Part shown: positions 33,666-42,960 of the stretch, in pieces | How positions within the stretch are numbered: position 1 is the first letter of the stretch | Layout: the number at the start of each line of letters is the position of its first letter | From: Sulfuritalea hydrogenivorans sk43H | GTDB lineage: Bacteria; Pseudomonadota; Gammaproteobacteria; Burkholderiales; Rhodocyclaceae | Length of the DNA: 43,862 nt | Reading direction: 5' to 3' | Assembly (NCBI GenBank): GCA_945870205.1 | Contig: CAMBRI010000008.1 | Span: forward strand, 1 to 43,862 | Notes under the pieces: model-generated | Databases searched by the model: none | Seen by the model: the letters and a program-made list of their open reading frames with translations, nothing else | Told to the model about the DNA's origin: nothing | Translations under genes and position numbers: made by a program

Positions 33666-35591
33666 TCATCGGCCGAGCGCGAGGACTTCATCAAATACCC
33701 TGCCCGCTATTTCCAGCACCTTGGCCGCGGCCTGATAGGCCTGCTGATAACGCAACAAGTTGGCCGCCTCTTCGTCCAGGTTTACCCCGGACAGCGACTG
33801 CAACGCCAGGGAGGCATGATCGGCCAGTCCTTGCTGCGAGGCGCCCATCGCCGCGACTTCGTTGGCCTTGCTGCCGACCGCACTGACAATCTGGGCATAG
33901 GCCGACTGGTAGGAGGCGGTCGGGGTCGAACCGCTGCCGGCATTCATGGTATTGCGCGTCTGCAATGCCCCCAGCAGTGCGACATTGCGACTGTCGGCTA
34001 CGCCATTGGCATTGGCTTCGATGGTGAACACGTCGCCGACCGCAGGATTGCCGGTGATCTGCGTAGTCCAGCCGTTATAAGCGATATCGGCGCCCGCCGT
34101 ATAGGGCACACCGGCAGTCATCAAGCCTGAGGTGACGTCGAATACATCGGCCGTGGTGGTGCTGGTAAAGGTGATCGTCACGCGATTTCGCAGCTCCGGA
34201 TTGATCGGCGACTGTACATCGACCGTCCCCGCGCTGATACGGGCCGTGCCGGTATTGGCCACGGCAGCAGAGCTACGTATCGGTGCGGCAGCGGCAATCT
34301 GGCGCGCGTCTGTCAATGCCACTGCCAAGCTTTGGGCACCGCTGCGCGTCGGCTGAATCAGCACCGAGTCATTGGGGTCGGGCAGCCATGTTCCGAGGTC
34401 AATGGTGATGCCATCCACCGTCTGCGGAAGGGAGAGATAGGTCTGCACCTGATTGTCGGCCAGGCGCGTCAGCTCAAAGTTGCCGCCAACGTAGCGGAGT
34501 CGATAGTCGCTGCTGCTCAATTCCGCCACGGTCGCGGCGTCGATGCTTGCGGAAGGCACACCGCTTCCTGTGTTCTGGGTATTGGTCCGCAGCACCGGGG
34601 CCGAGACGTTGAAGAAGTCGGATCCCAGGGCACCCGTCAGATCCTGCCCAAGACGGTGCTGGTCATTGACATTCTGGGCCAGTGTCACGGCAATGCGGCC
34701 GAGGGAGTTTTGCGCCCCATCCAGAGTCTGACTGCGGAAGGCTAGCACGCCACCCAGGCTGCCGCCACTGATCTGCGATTCGGGCAAAGTCAGGGGTGCG
34801 CCGCCGATGCCTACCAGGGCCACCGTGATGCGCTCCGGGTCGTCGGGCGCCTTGACCGGCTTCAATTGAAACGACAGGGTTCCCACCACCAGCGGCTGCC
34901 CGTTGCCGATGAACACATTGAAGCTGCCATCGCCTTGCGTAACCGTGGCGACCCGCACCAGTTGATTCAAATCCTTCAGCATCTGCTCGCGCTGGTCGAG
35001 CAGATCGTTGGCTGACTGAGCGGCGCTGCCTGCCTGAGCCAGGATGATGCGTTCGTTGATGTCCGCCAGTTGCGCGCTATAGGTATTGATCTGGGTGATC
35101 TGGGTGGTGATTTCCTGATTATTGCCGGCGCGGATGTCCGCCATGCGCTGATCGAGCGCCTGGAACCGCGCCACCAGAGTCTGGGCTGCGGAGATCATGG
35201 ACTGCCGAGCGGGGATCGATGCCGGGTTCGCGGAGACATCCTGCAGGCCTTTGAAAAAGCCTGTCAGTGCTGGTGACAGCCCGGTACTGGTGTCGGCCAG
35301 CAGATTGTCGATCTGATTGATCTGGGTCTGGTAGCTGTCCATTTCAGCGGCACCGGCCTCGGCATTCAATACCTGGCGGCCGAGGAACTGGTCGTATACC
35401 CGCTTCACGGTTGACACGTGAGTGCCCTGCCCGATGAAACCCGAGCCCGAGTAAGTGGGCGTATTCGAGCTTTGCACGATCTCCTGCCGGTTGTAGCCGG
35501 GGGTCGATGCATTTGAAATATTGTGGCTGGTCGTCAGCAGACCGGACTGTGCCGCACTCAGACCACCGACGCCGATTCCGATAAGACTCAT
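33666..35591 (-). CDS. flgK: Hook-associated protein FlgK (HAP1)
   Basis: 641 residues. FlgK is the first hook-filament junction protein. The N-terminus GVGGLSAAQSGLLTTSHNISNASTPGYNRQ carries the rod/hook signature, and the C-terminus has GVNLDEEAANLLRYQQAYQAAAKVLEIAGRVFDEVL. The middle is a long beta-rich variable region. The ATG at 35591 has GGAG at 6 bases; an in-frame upstream codon would add an unrelated 18 residues. A perfect sigma-54 promoter (35659-35674) and a 15-base palindrome (35619-35633) lie upstream. It heads the flgK-flgL-lipoprotein unit. Confidence 0.97.
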   Translation of the reverse strand: MSLIGIGVGGLSAAQSGLLTTSHNISNASTPGYNRQEIVQSSNTPTYSGSGFIGQGTHVSTVKRVYDQFLGRQVLNAEAGAAEMDSYQTQINQIDNLLADTSTGLSPALTGFFKGLQDVSANPASIPARQSMISAAQTLVARFQALDQRMADIRAGNNQEITTQITQINTYSAQLADINERIILAQAGSAAQSANDLLDQREQMLKDLNQLVRVATVTQGDGSFNVFIGNGQPLVVGTLSFQLKPVKAPDDPERITVALVGIGGAPLTLPESQISGGSLGGVLAFRSQTLDGAQNSLGRIAVTLAQNVNDQHRLGQDLTGALGSDFFNVSAPVLRTNTQNTGSGVPSASIDAATVAELSSSDYRLRYVGGNFELTRLADNQVQTYLSLPQTVDGITIDLGTWLPDPNDSVLIQPTRSGAQSLAVALTDARQIAAAAPIRSSAAVANTGTARISAGTVDVQSPINPELRNRVTITFTSTTTADVFDVTSGLMTAGVPYTAGADIAYNGWTTQITGNPAVGDVFTIEANANGVADSRNVALLGALQTRNTMNAGSGSTPTASYQSAYAQIVSAVGSKANEVAAMGASQQGLADHASLALQSLSGVNLDEEAANLLRYQQAYQAAAKVLEIAGRVFDEVLALGR

Positions 35592-35618
35592 GAACGCTCC
35601 ACGATTGAACCTGAATAA

Positions 35619-35633
35619 CGGCAAAATTTGCCG
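35619..35633. repeat. Perfect palindrome in the flgK leader
   Basis: CGGCAAA-A-TTTGCCG is a 7-bp perfect inverted repeat about 28 bases upstream of the flgK ATG and downstream of the predicted transcript start. It could be a regulator site or a leader hairpin affecting flgK translation. Confidence 0.6.
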
Positions 35634-35658
35634 CGAGTTAAGCACTCAGGTGAAATAG

Positions 35659-35674
35659 AGCAATGGACGTGCCA
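35659..35674 (-). promoter_or_regulatory. Sigma-54 promoter of flgK
   Basis: The minus strand reads TGGCACGTCCATTGCT, a complete match to TGGCACG-N4-TTGCW with 10-base GG-GC spacing. It begins 22 bases after the flgJ stop. The predicted start is near 35648, giving a leader of about 57 bases. Confidence 0.92.
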
Positions 35675-35695
35675 GAACGCTCCGAAAACGAAACA

Positions 35696-36664
35696 TCAGC
35701 CGAGCATCGCCTGACGCAGCGGTGCGCTGCCGATGATGCGTTCCAGTTTGGCCGCGTAATGCGGGTCGGTGGCGTAGCCAGCCGCCTGCAGGCCACGGGC
35801 GAAGTGCGCCGGCTCTTGCGCACCACGCAGCGCGGCATAGCGCGGATTGCCGGCAAGTAGGTTGGCGTAGTCGCGAAACGCTTCTTCGTGAGAGGAGTAG
35901 GCACGGAAGCGTTCAGTGCGCGCCTGCGCCAGCCCTCCGATCACTTCCGTGGTCTTCGCCTCAACCACCGGGCCAAGCCAGCTTGCGCCCGCCTTGATGC
36001 CGAAGAGATTGAAACTCGGCCGGCCATCGGCGGCGGTTGGCTCGGACTTGCCCCAGCCGGTTTCCAGGGCCGCCTGCGCCACCATGAAATGAGCCGGAAT
36101 TCCGGTTGCCTGCTCGGCGGCAACCGCCGCCGGCAACAGTCGATCGACGAATGCACGTTGTCCCGCGGCCGCCGAGCCAGGCTCGCGCGAAACGGGATTC
36201 GATGGCCTCAGGGGAATGCCTTGCGCAGGAATCGCTCCCGGCGCCTGGCCCTGCCGCAATGGCAGCGCCCTTTCCCGCTGCAAGGGAAACTCGGATGGTG
36301 CGCGCTGCAGCGGCAACGGTCCGTTGATGTCTTGCGGTTCCTGATGCTGGCGTCCCAGTTGGGCCTCGATCAATGCCGCCAGGCCGGTACCCCGATTGCC
36401 ACTGCCCAGTGTCTGGCTGAGTTGCTGATCCAGCAGCGATTCGAACATCCGTGATTGCTGGCTATCAAACAGACCTTCGCGCGGCGTCGCAGCGCGCATG
36501 GATTTCAGAACCATTTGTAGGAACAGGGCCTCGAACTGTTTTGCCACGGCCTTGTTAGCCGCCGGGTCACCCGCCTTCGCCTGACGTTTGAGCTCGGTAA
36601 GGCTGCCGACATCCAGAACGCTGGTTGTCGCGGAAATGTTGAGGGCTTCGGTGCTCGGGCTCAT
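35696..36664 (-). CDS. flgJ: Flagellar rod-cap muramidase FlgJ
   Basis: 322 residues with both FlgJ domains. The rod-capping domain (about 25-110) shows KQFEALFLQMVLKSMRAATPREGLFDSQQSRMFESLLDQQLSQTL. The C-terminal glucosaminidase-type muramidase domain (about 170-322) shows ATGIPAHFMVAQAALETGWGKSE, with the catalytic Glu in ALETGWG, and NLFGIKAGASWLG. It caps the growing rod and cuts peptidoglycan in the periplasm. The ATG at 36664 is chosen because it begins at a normal FlgJ N-terminus; an upstream in-frame codon adds a Cys-rich leader unlike the family. It is the last gene of the flgC-J run before the flgK promoter. Confidence 0.95.
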   Translation of the reverse strand: MSPSTEALNISATTSVLDVGSLTELKRQAKAGDPAANKAVAKQFEALFLQMVLKSMRAATPREGLFDSQQSRMFESLLDQQLSQTLGSGNRGTGLAALIEAQLGRQHQEPQDINGPLPLQRAPSEFPLQRERALPLRQGQAPGAIPAQGIPLRPSNPVSREPGSAAAGQRAFVDRLLPAAVAAEQATGIPAHFMVAQAALETGWGKSEPTAADGRPSFNLFGIKAGASWLGPVVEAKTTEVIGGLAQARTERFRAYSSHEEAFRDYANLLAGNPRYAALRGAQEPAHFARGLQAAGYATDPHYAAKLERIIGSAPLRQAMLG

Positions 36665-36741
36665 GGCAATGGGCAGTATCGATCGACAGCAGCACAATCA
36701 TTCGCCGGAGCAGGGCGAATAAACCTTCCCCGACCGCATGA

Positions 36742-37857
36742 TCAGATAATCTCAAGTTCTGCGCGCAGGGCGCCAGCCGATTTCATCGCCTGCAAAATCG
36801 CGATCAGATCCTGGGGATTGGCGCCTAGGGAATTCAGAGCCTTGACGATTTCAGCGAGATTGGCGCCACCCTTGACGTTCATCAGGGCACCGCTTTCCTG
36901 CTTGATTTCGATCTGGGCATTGGCGACGCCCGCCGTCTGTCCGCCGGAGAGGGCACCGGGCTGGCTCACGGCATTATCGGCGCTGACCGACACCGAAAGA
37001 TTGCCGTGCGACACGGCACAGCTGTCCAGCAGCACGGCCTGGTTCATGACCACCGAACCAGTACGACTGTTGACGATGACCTTGGCCGCCATTTTGACGG
37101 GTGTGACTTCGATGCTCTCAAGACGCCCGATGAAGCTCACCCGCTGGTCCAGATCGGCCGGCGCACGCACGCGAATCTGGCGCCCATCAGACGCTGAAGC
37201 CGTGCCCGGAGTGACGCGGTTGATCGCCTCGACCATGCGCTGCGTGGTGCCAAAATCGGTCGTATTCAGTTCGAGAAAGACGAATTCACCCTGCCCCAGT
37301 GGCATCGGAACTTCACGCTCAACCGTTGCGCCACCTGCAATGCGGCCGACCGACAAGTGGTTCACGGTCACCTTGGAGCCCGCACCGGCGGCGCCCGCCC
37401 CCACCACCACCACATTGCCCTGTGCCATGGCATAAACCTGGCCGTCGGCCCCCTTCATCGGAGTGAGAATCAGGGTGCCGCCTTTCAGGCTCTTGGCGTT
37501 GCCGATCGACGAAACCGTAATGTCAATCGGCTGACCGGCGCGGGCGAAGGGCGGCAAGCTGGCGGTGACCATGACGGCGGCCACATTCTTCAACTGCAGT
37601 GACTGTCCGGGAGGCAGGTTGACCCCCATCGCGGACAGCATGCTGATCATGCTCTGGATGGTAAACGGTGTTTGCGTCGTCTGGTCGCCGCTGCCATCGA
37701 GTCCAACCACGATGCCATAACCGACCAGTTGGTTGCTGCGCACGCCCGCTATCGATGCCAGATCCTTGATCCGTTCCGCACGAACCGCATCCAGTGGCAG
37801 CGTGAAGGCCGCGAGCGCAAGCAACAGCGCCAGGAAACTCTTGTTGATCGGTGTCAT
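36742..37857 (-). CDS. flgI: Flagellar P-ring protein FlgI
   Basis: 371 residues with a Sec signal peptide (SFLALLLALAAFTLPLDAVRA) and the typical mature start ERIKDLASIAGVRSNQLVGYGIVVGLDGSGDQTTQTPFTIQSM. The C-terminus NLAEIVKALNSLGANPQDLIAILQAMKSAGALRAELEII is conserved. FlgI forms the P ring in the peptidoglycan layer. GAGGAAG precedes the ATG. It lies between flgH and flgJ on one transcript. Confidence 0.97.
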   Translation of the reverse strand: MTPINKSFLALLLALAAFTLPLDAVRAERIKDLASIAGVRSNQLVGYGIVVGLDGSGDQTTQTPFTIQSMISMLSAMGVNLPPGQSLQLKNVAAVMVTASLPPFARAGQPIDITVSSIGNAKSLKGGTLILTPMKGADGQVYAMAQGNVVVVGAGAAGAGSKVTVNHLSVGRIAGGATVEREVPMPLGQGEFVFLELNTTDFGTTQRMVEAINRVTPGTASASDGRQIRVRAPADLDQRVSFIGRLESIEVTPVKMAAKVIVNSRTGSVVMNQAVLLDSCAVSHGNLSVSVSADNAVSQPGALSGGQTAGVANAQIEIKQESGALMNVKGGANLAEIVKALNSLGANPQDLIAILQAMKSAGALRAELEII

Positions 37858-37867
37858 GTCAGCTTCC

Positions 37868-38533
37868 TCAAAAAGGCATGAAAGTCAGGAAGAATCGCCC
37901 GAGCCATCCCATGACCTGTGCGGAGTCAATGAAGCCGTTGGCCTTGTACTCGATGCGCGCGTCGGCGACCTGGGTCGATGTCACGGTGTTGGCAGAAGTG
38001 ATGTTATTCGGATTGACTACGCCCGAAAAACGCACGAACTCCTCGCCTTCCTTGAGGCCGATCTGCTTTTCACCCGACACCAGCAGGTTGCCATTGGGAT
38101 AGACCTCGATCACTGTCACGGTAATCGTGCCGGTGAAATCGTTGGACGAGGTGTTCTGGCCCTTGCCGCTGAAGTTATTGGTGTCGCTCGCCGCCAGGGT
38201 AGTTCCCTGTGCCCCCTTGAAGGGTAGCCCGACAATGCTCGGCACACTCACATCCACGGTCTGGCTGCGGGTCGTCTTGTTCTCCGAAGTCTTGCTGGCC
38301 TGGACTTTTTCGGCGATGTTGATGGTAATTGTGTCGCCGACAAACCGGGCCCGCCTGTCCTCGAACAGAGGCCGAGCCGACGCGATATTGAAAATCGCGC
38401 CATTGCTCGGCAACGCCGCGCTGCGCACCTCGGGACGAATGCTCATCGGCTGGTGGATTGCTGTGGTCGGCGCCGTGGTGACGCATCCGGCAAGCAGTGC
38501 GGCAAACCCGACGATCAGAAATTGTTTGGTCAT
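37868..38533 (-). CDS. flgH: Flagellar L-ring lipoprotein FlgH
   Basis: 221 residues with a lipoprotein signal (MTKQFLIVGFAALLAGC, Cys17). Conserved FlgH segments are ARPLFEDRRARFVGDTITINIAEKVQASKTSENKT, then EVYPNGNLLVSGEKQIGLKEGEEFVRFSGVVNPNNI and the C-terminal GFIDSAQVMGWLGRFFLTFMPF. It forms the outer-membrane L ring. It starts 17 bases after flgG and ends 10 bases before flgI. Confidence 0.97.
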   Translation of the reverse strand: MTKQFLIVGFAALLAGCVTTAPTTAIHQPMSIRPEVRSAALPSNGAIFNIASARPLFEDRRARFVGDTITINIAEKVQASKTSENKTTRSQTVDVSVPSIVGLPFKGAQGTTLAASDTNNFSGKGQNTSSNDFTGTITVTVIEVYPNGNLLVSGEKQIGLKEGEEFVRFSGVVNPNNITSANTVTSTQVADARIEYKANGFIDSAQVMGWLGRFFLTFMPF

Positions 38534-38550
38534 GATGTCACTCGCGAATA

Positions 38551-39333
38551 TTAAAGTTGCGACAGCCTTGAAAGCATCTGATCGACGGTGGTCACGGCTT
38601 TCGAATTCATTTCGAATCCGCGCTGTGCCACGATCATGTTGACCAGTTCCTCGGCCACGTTCACGTTGGACGTTTCGACATAGCCCTGATTGATAAGCCC
38701 CGTTCCGTTGGTACCCGGCGTAGTCGGCGTACCTGTGCCCGATGACGCGGTTTCGACAAAGAGATTCTGGCCGGTGCTTTGCAGGCCGCCGTTGTTGACA
38801 AAGGCCACCAGCTGGATATTGCCTCCCGGTTGGGGGGCGTTGCTGCCCGGCTGAGAATAGGTAACGACACCGTCGGGCGCAATCGATACGCTGATGGCAT
38901 TGGCCGGGATGGTGATGGGAGGGCTCAGCGGCGAGCCATTGGCGGTAACGATCAGCCCGTTGGCATCCTTGGTGAATGAACCGTCACGGGTGTAAGCCAG
39001 CGTCCCGTCCGGCATCTGTATCTGGAAAAAACCGTTGCCCTGGATCGCGAGATCGAGCGGATTGTCGGTTTTCTGCACGGTGCCCTGGGTGAAGATGTGT
39101 TCCGTGGCGACCACACGCACGCCGGTGCCCAGCATCAAGCCGGATGGAACCGTCGTCGCCTGTGAAGAAGCCGTGCCGGGCTGGCGTATCGTCTGATACA
39201 GCAGGTCCTCGAACACCGGACGCGAGCGCTTGAAGCCCGTGGTGCTGACGTTGGCCAGATTGCTGGTAATGACGTCCATCGAAGTCTGATGGGCATCGAG
39301 ACCGGTCTTGGCAATCCAGAGGGAGCGCATCAT
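38551..39333 (-). CDS. flgG: Flagellar distal rod protein FlgG
   Basis: 260 residues, exactly the usual FlgG length. The N-terminus [47 protein letters not shown] and C-terminus [44 protein letters not shown] are diagnostic. GGAG lies 9 bases upstream. It is preceded by the extra flgE-like gene instead of directly by flgF, with a 118-base gap. Confidence 0.97.
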   Translation of the reverse strand: MMRSLWIAKTGLDAHQTSMDVITSNLANVSTTGFKRSRPVFEDLLYQTIRQPGTASSQATTVPSGLMLGTGVRVVATEHIFTQGTVQKTDNPLDLAIQGNGFFQIQMPDGTLAYTRDGSFTKDANGLIVTANGSPLSPPITIPANAISVSIAPDGVVTYSQPGSNAPQPGGNIQLVAFVNNGGLQSTGQNLFVETASSGTGTPTTPGTNGTGLINQGYVETSNVNVAEELVNMIVAQRGFEMNSKAVTTVDQMLSRLSQL

Positions 39334-39451
39334 CGTGGTTTACTCCTGCAGATACGAATTGGGGTGATTGAACCTGGAAACTGGGGGAGAAGAACTGGCG
39401 AACGATCAGGCGGAAAGTGCTTCATGTGCGGGCTTCGAGTTTCAATGGTCG

Positions 39452-40789
39452 TCATGGCGAACGAATATTTGCCAGGTTTTGCAGAACCTGATCCAGAATC
39501 TTGAAGGTCTGCGCGCTGGCCTGATAGTTCCGCTGTTGTTCGATCAAGGCCACCAGTTCCGTGCCCAGATCGATATTGGACTGTTCCGTTGCGTGCCCCT
39601 GGATCGAGCCCATGCCCTCGTCGGAATCGCTGAGTCCCAGAAAGCCGCTGGCCTTTTGGGTCGCAAACTTCGGAAAGCCCAGGCTTACCGTACCAGTGCC
39701 GCGAACCGGGTCATCGTTTGTGGTCCACTGGCCATCCCCGATGTTTACCAATGCGTTGGCATTGGAGAAATTGGCGAGTACCAGTTGCGCCACGTTGCGT
39801 CGCTGTCCGTTGGAATAGCGCGCATTGATGAGGCCATCGGCTGCCACCTGGAATTCGTTGGCATCCTGGATGAAGCCCTCGGCATAGCCATCCTGGCTCA
39901 GCGAATTGACGCCAAACGAGACGCCCAACTGCACCGACCCGGTGAAATCGAGGTCCAGCGTCACCACGTCACCATTGGCCAGGGTATAGCTTTGCGCTGC
40001 GAAGGGCATTACAGAACTCATCGCGCCGCGGGTATCGAAGTCCAGACTGACCGGCCCGGTCGGCACCGGCACGAAGGGCGGAACCGCCTGGGCATCGTAG
40101 TCAAGCGTTGAATGTACCAGCCAGGAGCTCGCCGCACCCGGCTTGGAAAAATACATCCGCAGGTTGTGGGGCTCACCAACCGCGTCATAGACTGTGGCTG
40201 CAGCGGAGCCGTTGTAAGTCAAGGGGTTGGTCGGATCGAAGGGCAAGGCCGGGGCTGCCACCCGCGAATCCAGATTCAGGCTAAGCGAGACACTGGTACT
40301 GGCACTGGGCGGGAAATAGGGGTCAATGGTGATTTCCACAGGGGCCGGTACTGACGCAACGATGCCTTGGGGGTCGCTGCCGAAGTCAGGAATATTTCCG
40401 GTCACGGTGAGCCCGGTGCGGCTGACCAGTTTGGGGAAGTTGTCGCCTTCGAAGGACAGACTAAACTGGCCATCCCGTGTATAGCTGGTCTTGCCTGTTT
40501 CCGGATTGAACAGACGGAAGAAGCCAAGCCCGCTGATCGCCATGTCCAGCGGCTTGTCGCTGATCTGAAACTTGCCCTGGGTGAGCTGCTGGAATATGTT
40601 GTCGGCACTGACGCCGGCGCTCGATCCGGTATCGGCCGCAGAGCCTGATTTGCCGGCCGCCGAGATACTTGTGAAACGGGCAATCGAGGACTTGAAGCCG
40701 ACAGTTTGGGAATTGGCAATGTTGTTGCCAATGACATCCAGTGCTTTGGAAGCGGCAATCAGTCCGCTCAGGCTATTGGCAAAGGCCAT
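39452..40789 (-). CDS. Second FlgE-like hook/basal-body protein
   Basis: 445 residues with a full FlgE/F/G layout. The N-terminal rod signature is SLSGLIAASKALDVIGNNIANSQTVGFKSS. The core includes QGKFQISDKPLDMAISGLGFFRLFNPETGKTSYTRDGQFSLSFEGDNF, and the hook D2-like part has AATVYDAVGEPHNLRMYF and QDGYAEGFIQDANEFQVAADGLINARYSNGQRRNVAQLVLANF. The C-terminus is QSNIDLGTELVALIEQQRNYQASAQTFKILDQVLQNLANI. It is clearly a paralogue of the flgE at 41658, with the same start and end motifs but a diverged centre, and sits where flgF and flgG are normally adjacent. It may be an alternative hook protein, a hook-rod adapter or a minor hook subunit. A GAAGGA ribosome site precedes the ATG, so it looks expressed. 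Confidence 0.92.
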   Translation of the reverse strand: MAFANSLSGLIAASKALDVIGNNIANSQTVGFKSSIARFTSISAAGKSGSAADTGSSAGVSADNIFQQLTQGKFQISDKPLDMAISGLGFFRLFNPETGKTSYTRDGQFSLSFEGDNFPKLVSRTGLTVTGNIPDFGSDPQGIVASVPAPVEITIDPYFPPSASTSVSLSLNLDSRVAAPALPFDPTNPLTYNGSAAATVYDAVGEPHNLRMYFSKPGAASSWLVHSTLDYDAQAVPPFVPVPTGPVSLDFDTRGAMSSVMPFAAQSYTLANGDVVTLDLDFTGSVQLGVSFGVNSLSQDGYAEGFIQDANEFQVAADGLINARYSNGQRRNVAQLVLANFSNANALVNIGDGQWTTNDDPVRGTGTVSLGFPKFATQKASGFLGLSDSDEGMGSIQGHATEQSNIDLGTELVALIEQQRNYQASAQTFKILDQVLQNLANIRSP

Positions 40790-40867
40790 GACTCAATTCC
40801 TTCTCTCTGGCTGCCTTGAATTCAGGTTAACGCTGGCAATTCTTAACATTTGGCTCATGGCGAGTTC

Positions 40868-41620
40868 CTAGCGTGGACTCAGGATTTGCGCAGCAGCCTT
40901 GTCATTGGCATCAGCCGTAGACAACATTTTCATTTGCATTTCGAACTGACGCGCCAGGGAAATCATCGTCACCATCTGCTCCGCAGGGTTCACGTTGCTG
41001 CCTTCAAGGCTTTCGGCAACCACCGTGATACGTTCATCGACAGGAGCCGGTTCGCGATCACGCATGCGAAACAGCCCATCTTCGCCGCGAACCATATCGG
41101 CCTGCGGCGGGTTGACCAGTTTGAAGCGGCCAATCACGCTGACCGTATTCTTGGCTCCCGACTCTGGTAGAGCAGAGATCGTGCCATCCACCCCGATGCT
41201 GAGCTTTGCGTCTGGTGGAATGGCGATCGCCCCGCCATCGCCCAATACCGGAATGCCGCTGCGTGTCTGTACGATGCCGTTGACATTAAGCTCGAAGCTG
41301 CCGTTGCGCGTATAGGCTTCGCTGCCATCCGGCATTTGCAGTGCGATCCAGCCGTCGCCCTGGATTGCGATGTCCAGCGGGCGACCGGTACTGACCATCG
41401 GCCCCGGCGTGAAGTTGGTATGGGTGCTGGCATCCACGGCGAAGGCCCGCGTCGAGAAGCCTTTTTGCATCGCGCCGGACTGCACCTGCACCGCTCTCAC
41501 GCGATGCTCCTCGGCGCGATACCCGGTCGAATTCACGTTGGCGAGATTGTTCGTCACCGCCGCCTGCCGGCTCAGGGTCTGGCTGGCACCCGTCATCGCC
41601 GTGTAGATCAGTCTGTCCAT
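40868..41620 (-). CDS. flgF: Flagellar proximal rod protein FlgF
   Basis: 250 residues. The N-terminus MDRLIYTAMTGASQTLSRQAAVTNNLANVNSTGYRAE and C-terminus LEGSNVNPAEQMVTMISLARQFEMQMKMLSTADANDKAAAQIL are those of FlgF, a rod subunit. It begins 37 bases after flgE and is followed, after 78 bases, by the extra flgE-like gene. Confidence 0.96.
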   Translation of the reverse strand: MDRLIYTAMTGASQTLSRQAAVTNNLANVNSTGYRAEEHRVRAVQVQSGAMQKGFSTRAFAVDASTHTNFTPGPMVSTGRPLDIAIQGDGWIALQMPDGSEAYTRNGSFELNVNGIVQTRSGIPVLGDGGAIAIPPDAKLSIGVDGTISALPESGAKNTVSVIGRFKLVNPPQADMVRGEDGLFRMRDREPAPVDERITVVAESLEGSNVNPAEQMVTMISLARQFEMQMKMLSTADANDKAAAQILSPR

Positions 41621-41657
41621 TACGCCGCCCGCCCTGCCCTGCCGTCAGTGCCGGACA

Positions 41658-42947
41658 TCAGCGCAGATTGACCAGGGTCTGCAGGATGCTGTCCTGCGTC
41701 TTGATGGTCTGCGCATTGGCCTGATACGAGCGCTGCATGGTGATCATGGTCACCAGTTCCGCGGTCAGGTCAACATTCGACTCTTCAAGCGCAGCGTTCT
41801 GCAGCACGCCATACTGCCCAGACGACCCGGGGGCGCCGACGATAGGATCGCCGCTGGTCGAGGATTGCGACCAGACATTGTCGCCGAGAGGCTGCATGCC
41901 CTGAGGATTGCGGAATGCGGCGAGAACGATCTGGCCGACGTTGTTCGACTGGCCATTGGTATAGCGCCCGAGAATCGTGCCGTCCTTGCCGATATTGAAA
42001 CCCGCCAAGGTGCCGGAACCATAGCCGTCCTGGACCAGCGCATTAACGGAGAATTGCGAGCCAAACTGCGTAGAACCGGCAAAAACTACCGGAAACGACA
42101 GCGAATTGACGGCGGCGGTATAACCCAGATCAGCGTCCGTTACGGCTGCAGTGAAGGGCGGCGAGGTAATGTTGCCCGATAGGTCGAAGGTCAGCGTTCC
42201 CAGGGCGCCGGCGGTAGACAGATCGGTAAACGCTGGCGCCGCGCCGGCTGGATTGGAGACTGTCGCAAAGACGTCCCAGGTGCTCGACGCGGCCGTCTTG
42301 ACGAAATACATCGAATACGTATGTGGATTCCCCAGGCTGTCGTAAATCGTCACCGCGGTCGATTGATTGTATGAGGACGGATCGTTGTAGTTGAACACCG
42401 GGGAGGTGGGCACGGCCGAGCGCGAATCAAGGTTCAGGTTGACCTCGACGCCTGAGTTGCCCGCGCTTCCGCCGGTTTCCTGGGGAGGACCGGCCAGGCT
42501 CTGCGTGGGATCGAACAGGCGCAGCGGTGACGTGGGGGAACCCTGTGCAATCACGCCATTGATGGCCATGATGCCCTTCACCCTTTTGCCATTTGAATTG
42601 ACAATGTAGCCGGACTGATCCAGTTGAAACTGGCCATTGCGGCTATACGAGGTCACGCCGTTGCCATCGTCCATCTGGAAAAAGCCGCCGCCGTTGATGG
42701 CGGTATCGAGAGGGTTGTTGGTGACGCCGATACTGCCCTGGGTAAACTGCTGAACGATGGCCGACACCTTGGTACCCAGACCGACAGGCGCAGAACCCGC
42801 ACCGCTCAGCGAGGCCGCGAAAACGTCAGAAAACTGGGTTGATCCGGTCTTGAAACCGACGGTGCTGGCGTTGGCGATGTTGTTGCCGATGGTGTCGAGC
42901 GCCTTCGACGATGAGTTGAGTCCGGCTAAACCTTGTTGAAATCCCAT
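41658..42947 (-). CDS. flgE: Flagellar hook protein FlgE
   Basis: 429 residues. FlgE builds the hook. The N-terminus MGFQQGLAGLNSSSKALDTIGNNIANASTVGFKTGSTQFSDVFAASL, the core with QFTQGSIGVTNNPLDTAINGGGFFQMDDGNGVTSYSRNGQFQLDQSGYIVN and TAVTIYDSLGNPHTYSMYF, and the C-terminus ESNVDLTAELVTMITMQRSYQANAQTIKTQDSILQTLVNLR are standard. It lies in the canonical place between flgD (13 bases) and flgF, so I take it as the main hook gene rather than the copy at 39452. Confidence 0.97.
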   Translation of the reverse strand: MGFQQGLAGLNSSSKALDTIGNNIANASTVGFKTGSTQFSDVFAASLSGAGSAPVGLGTKVSAIVQQFTQGSIGVTNNPLDTAINGGGFFQMDDGNGVTSYSRNGQFQLDQSGYIVNSNGKRVKGIMAINGVIAQGSPTSPLRLFDPTQSLAGPPQETGGSAGNSGVEVNLNLDSRSAVPTSPVFNYNDPSSYNQSTAVTIYDSLGNPHTYSMYFVKTAASSTWDVFATVSNPAGAAPAFTDLSTAGALGTLTFDLSGNITSPPFTAAVTDADLGYTAAVNSLSFPVVFAGSTQFGSQFSVNALVQDGYGSGTLAGFNIGKDGTILGRYTNGQSNNVGQIVLAAFRNPQGMQPLGDNVWSQSSTSGDPIVGAPGSSGQYGVLQNAALEESNVDLTAELVTMITMQRSYQANAQTIKTQDSILQTLVNLR

Positions 42948-42960
42948 GATCGTCCCCTGC

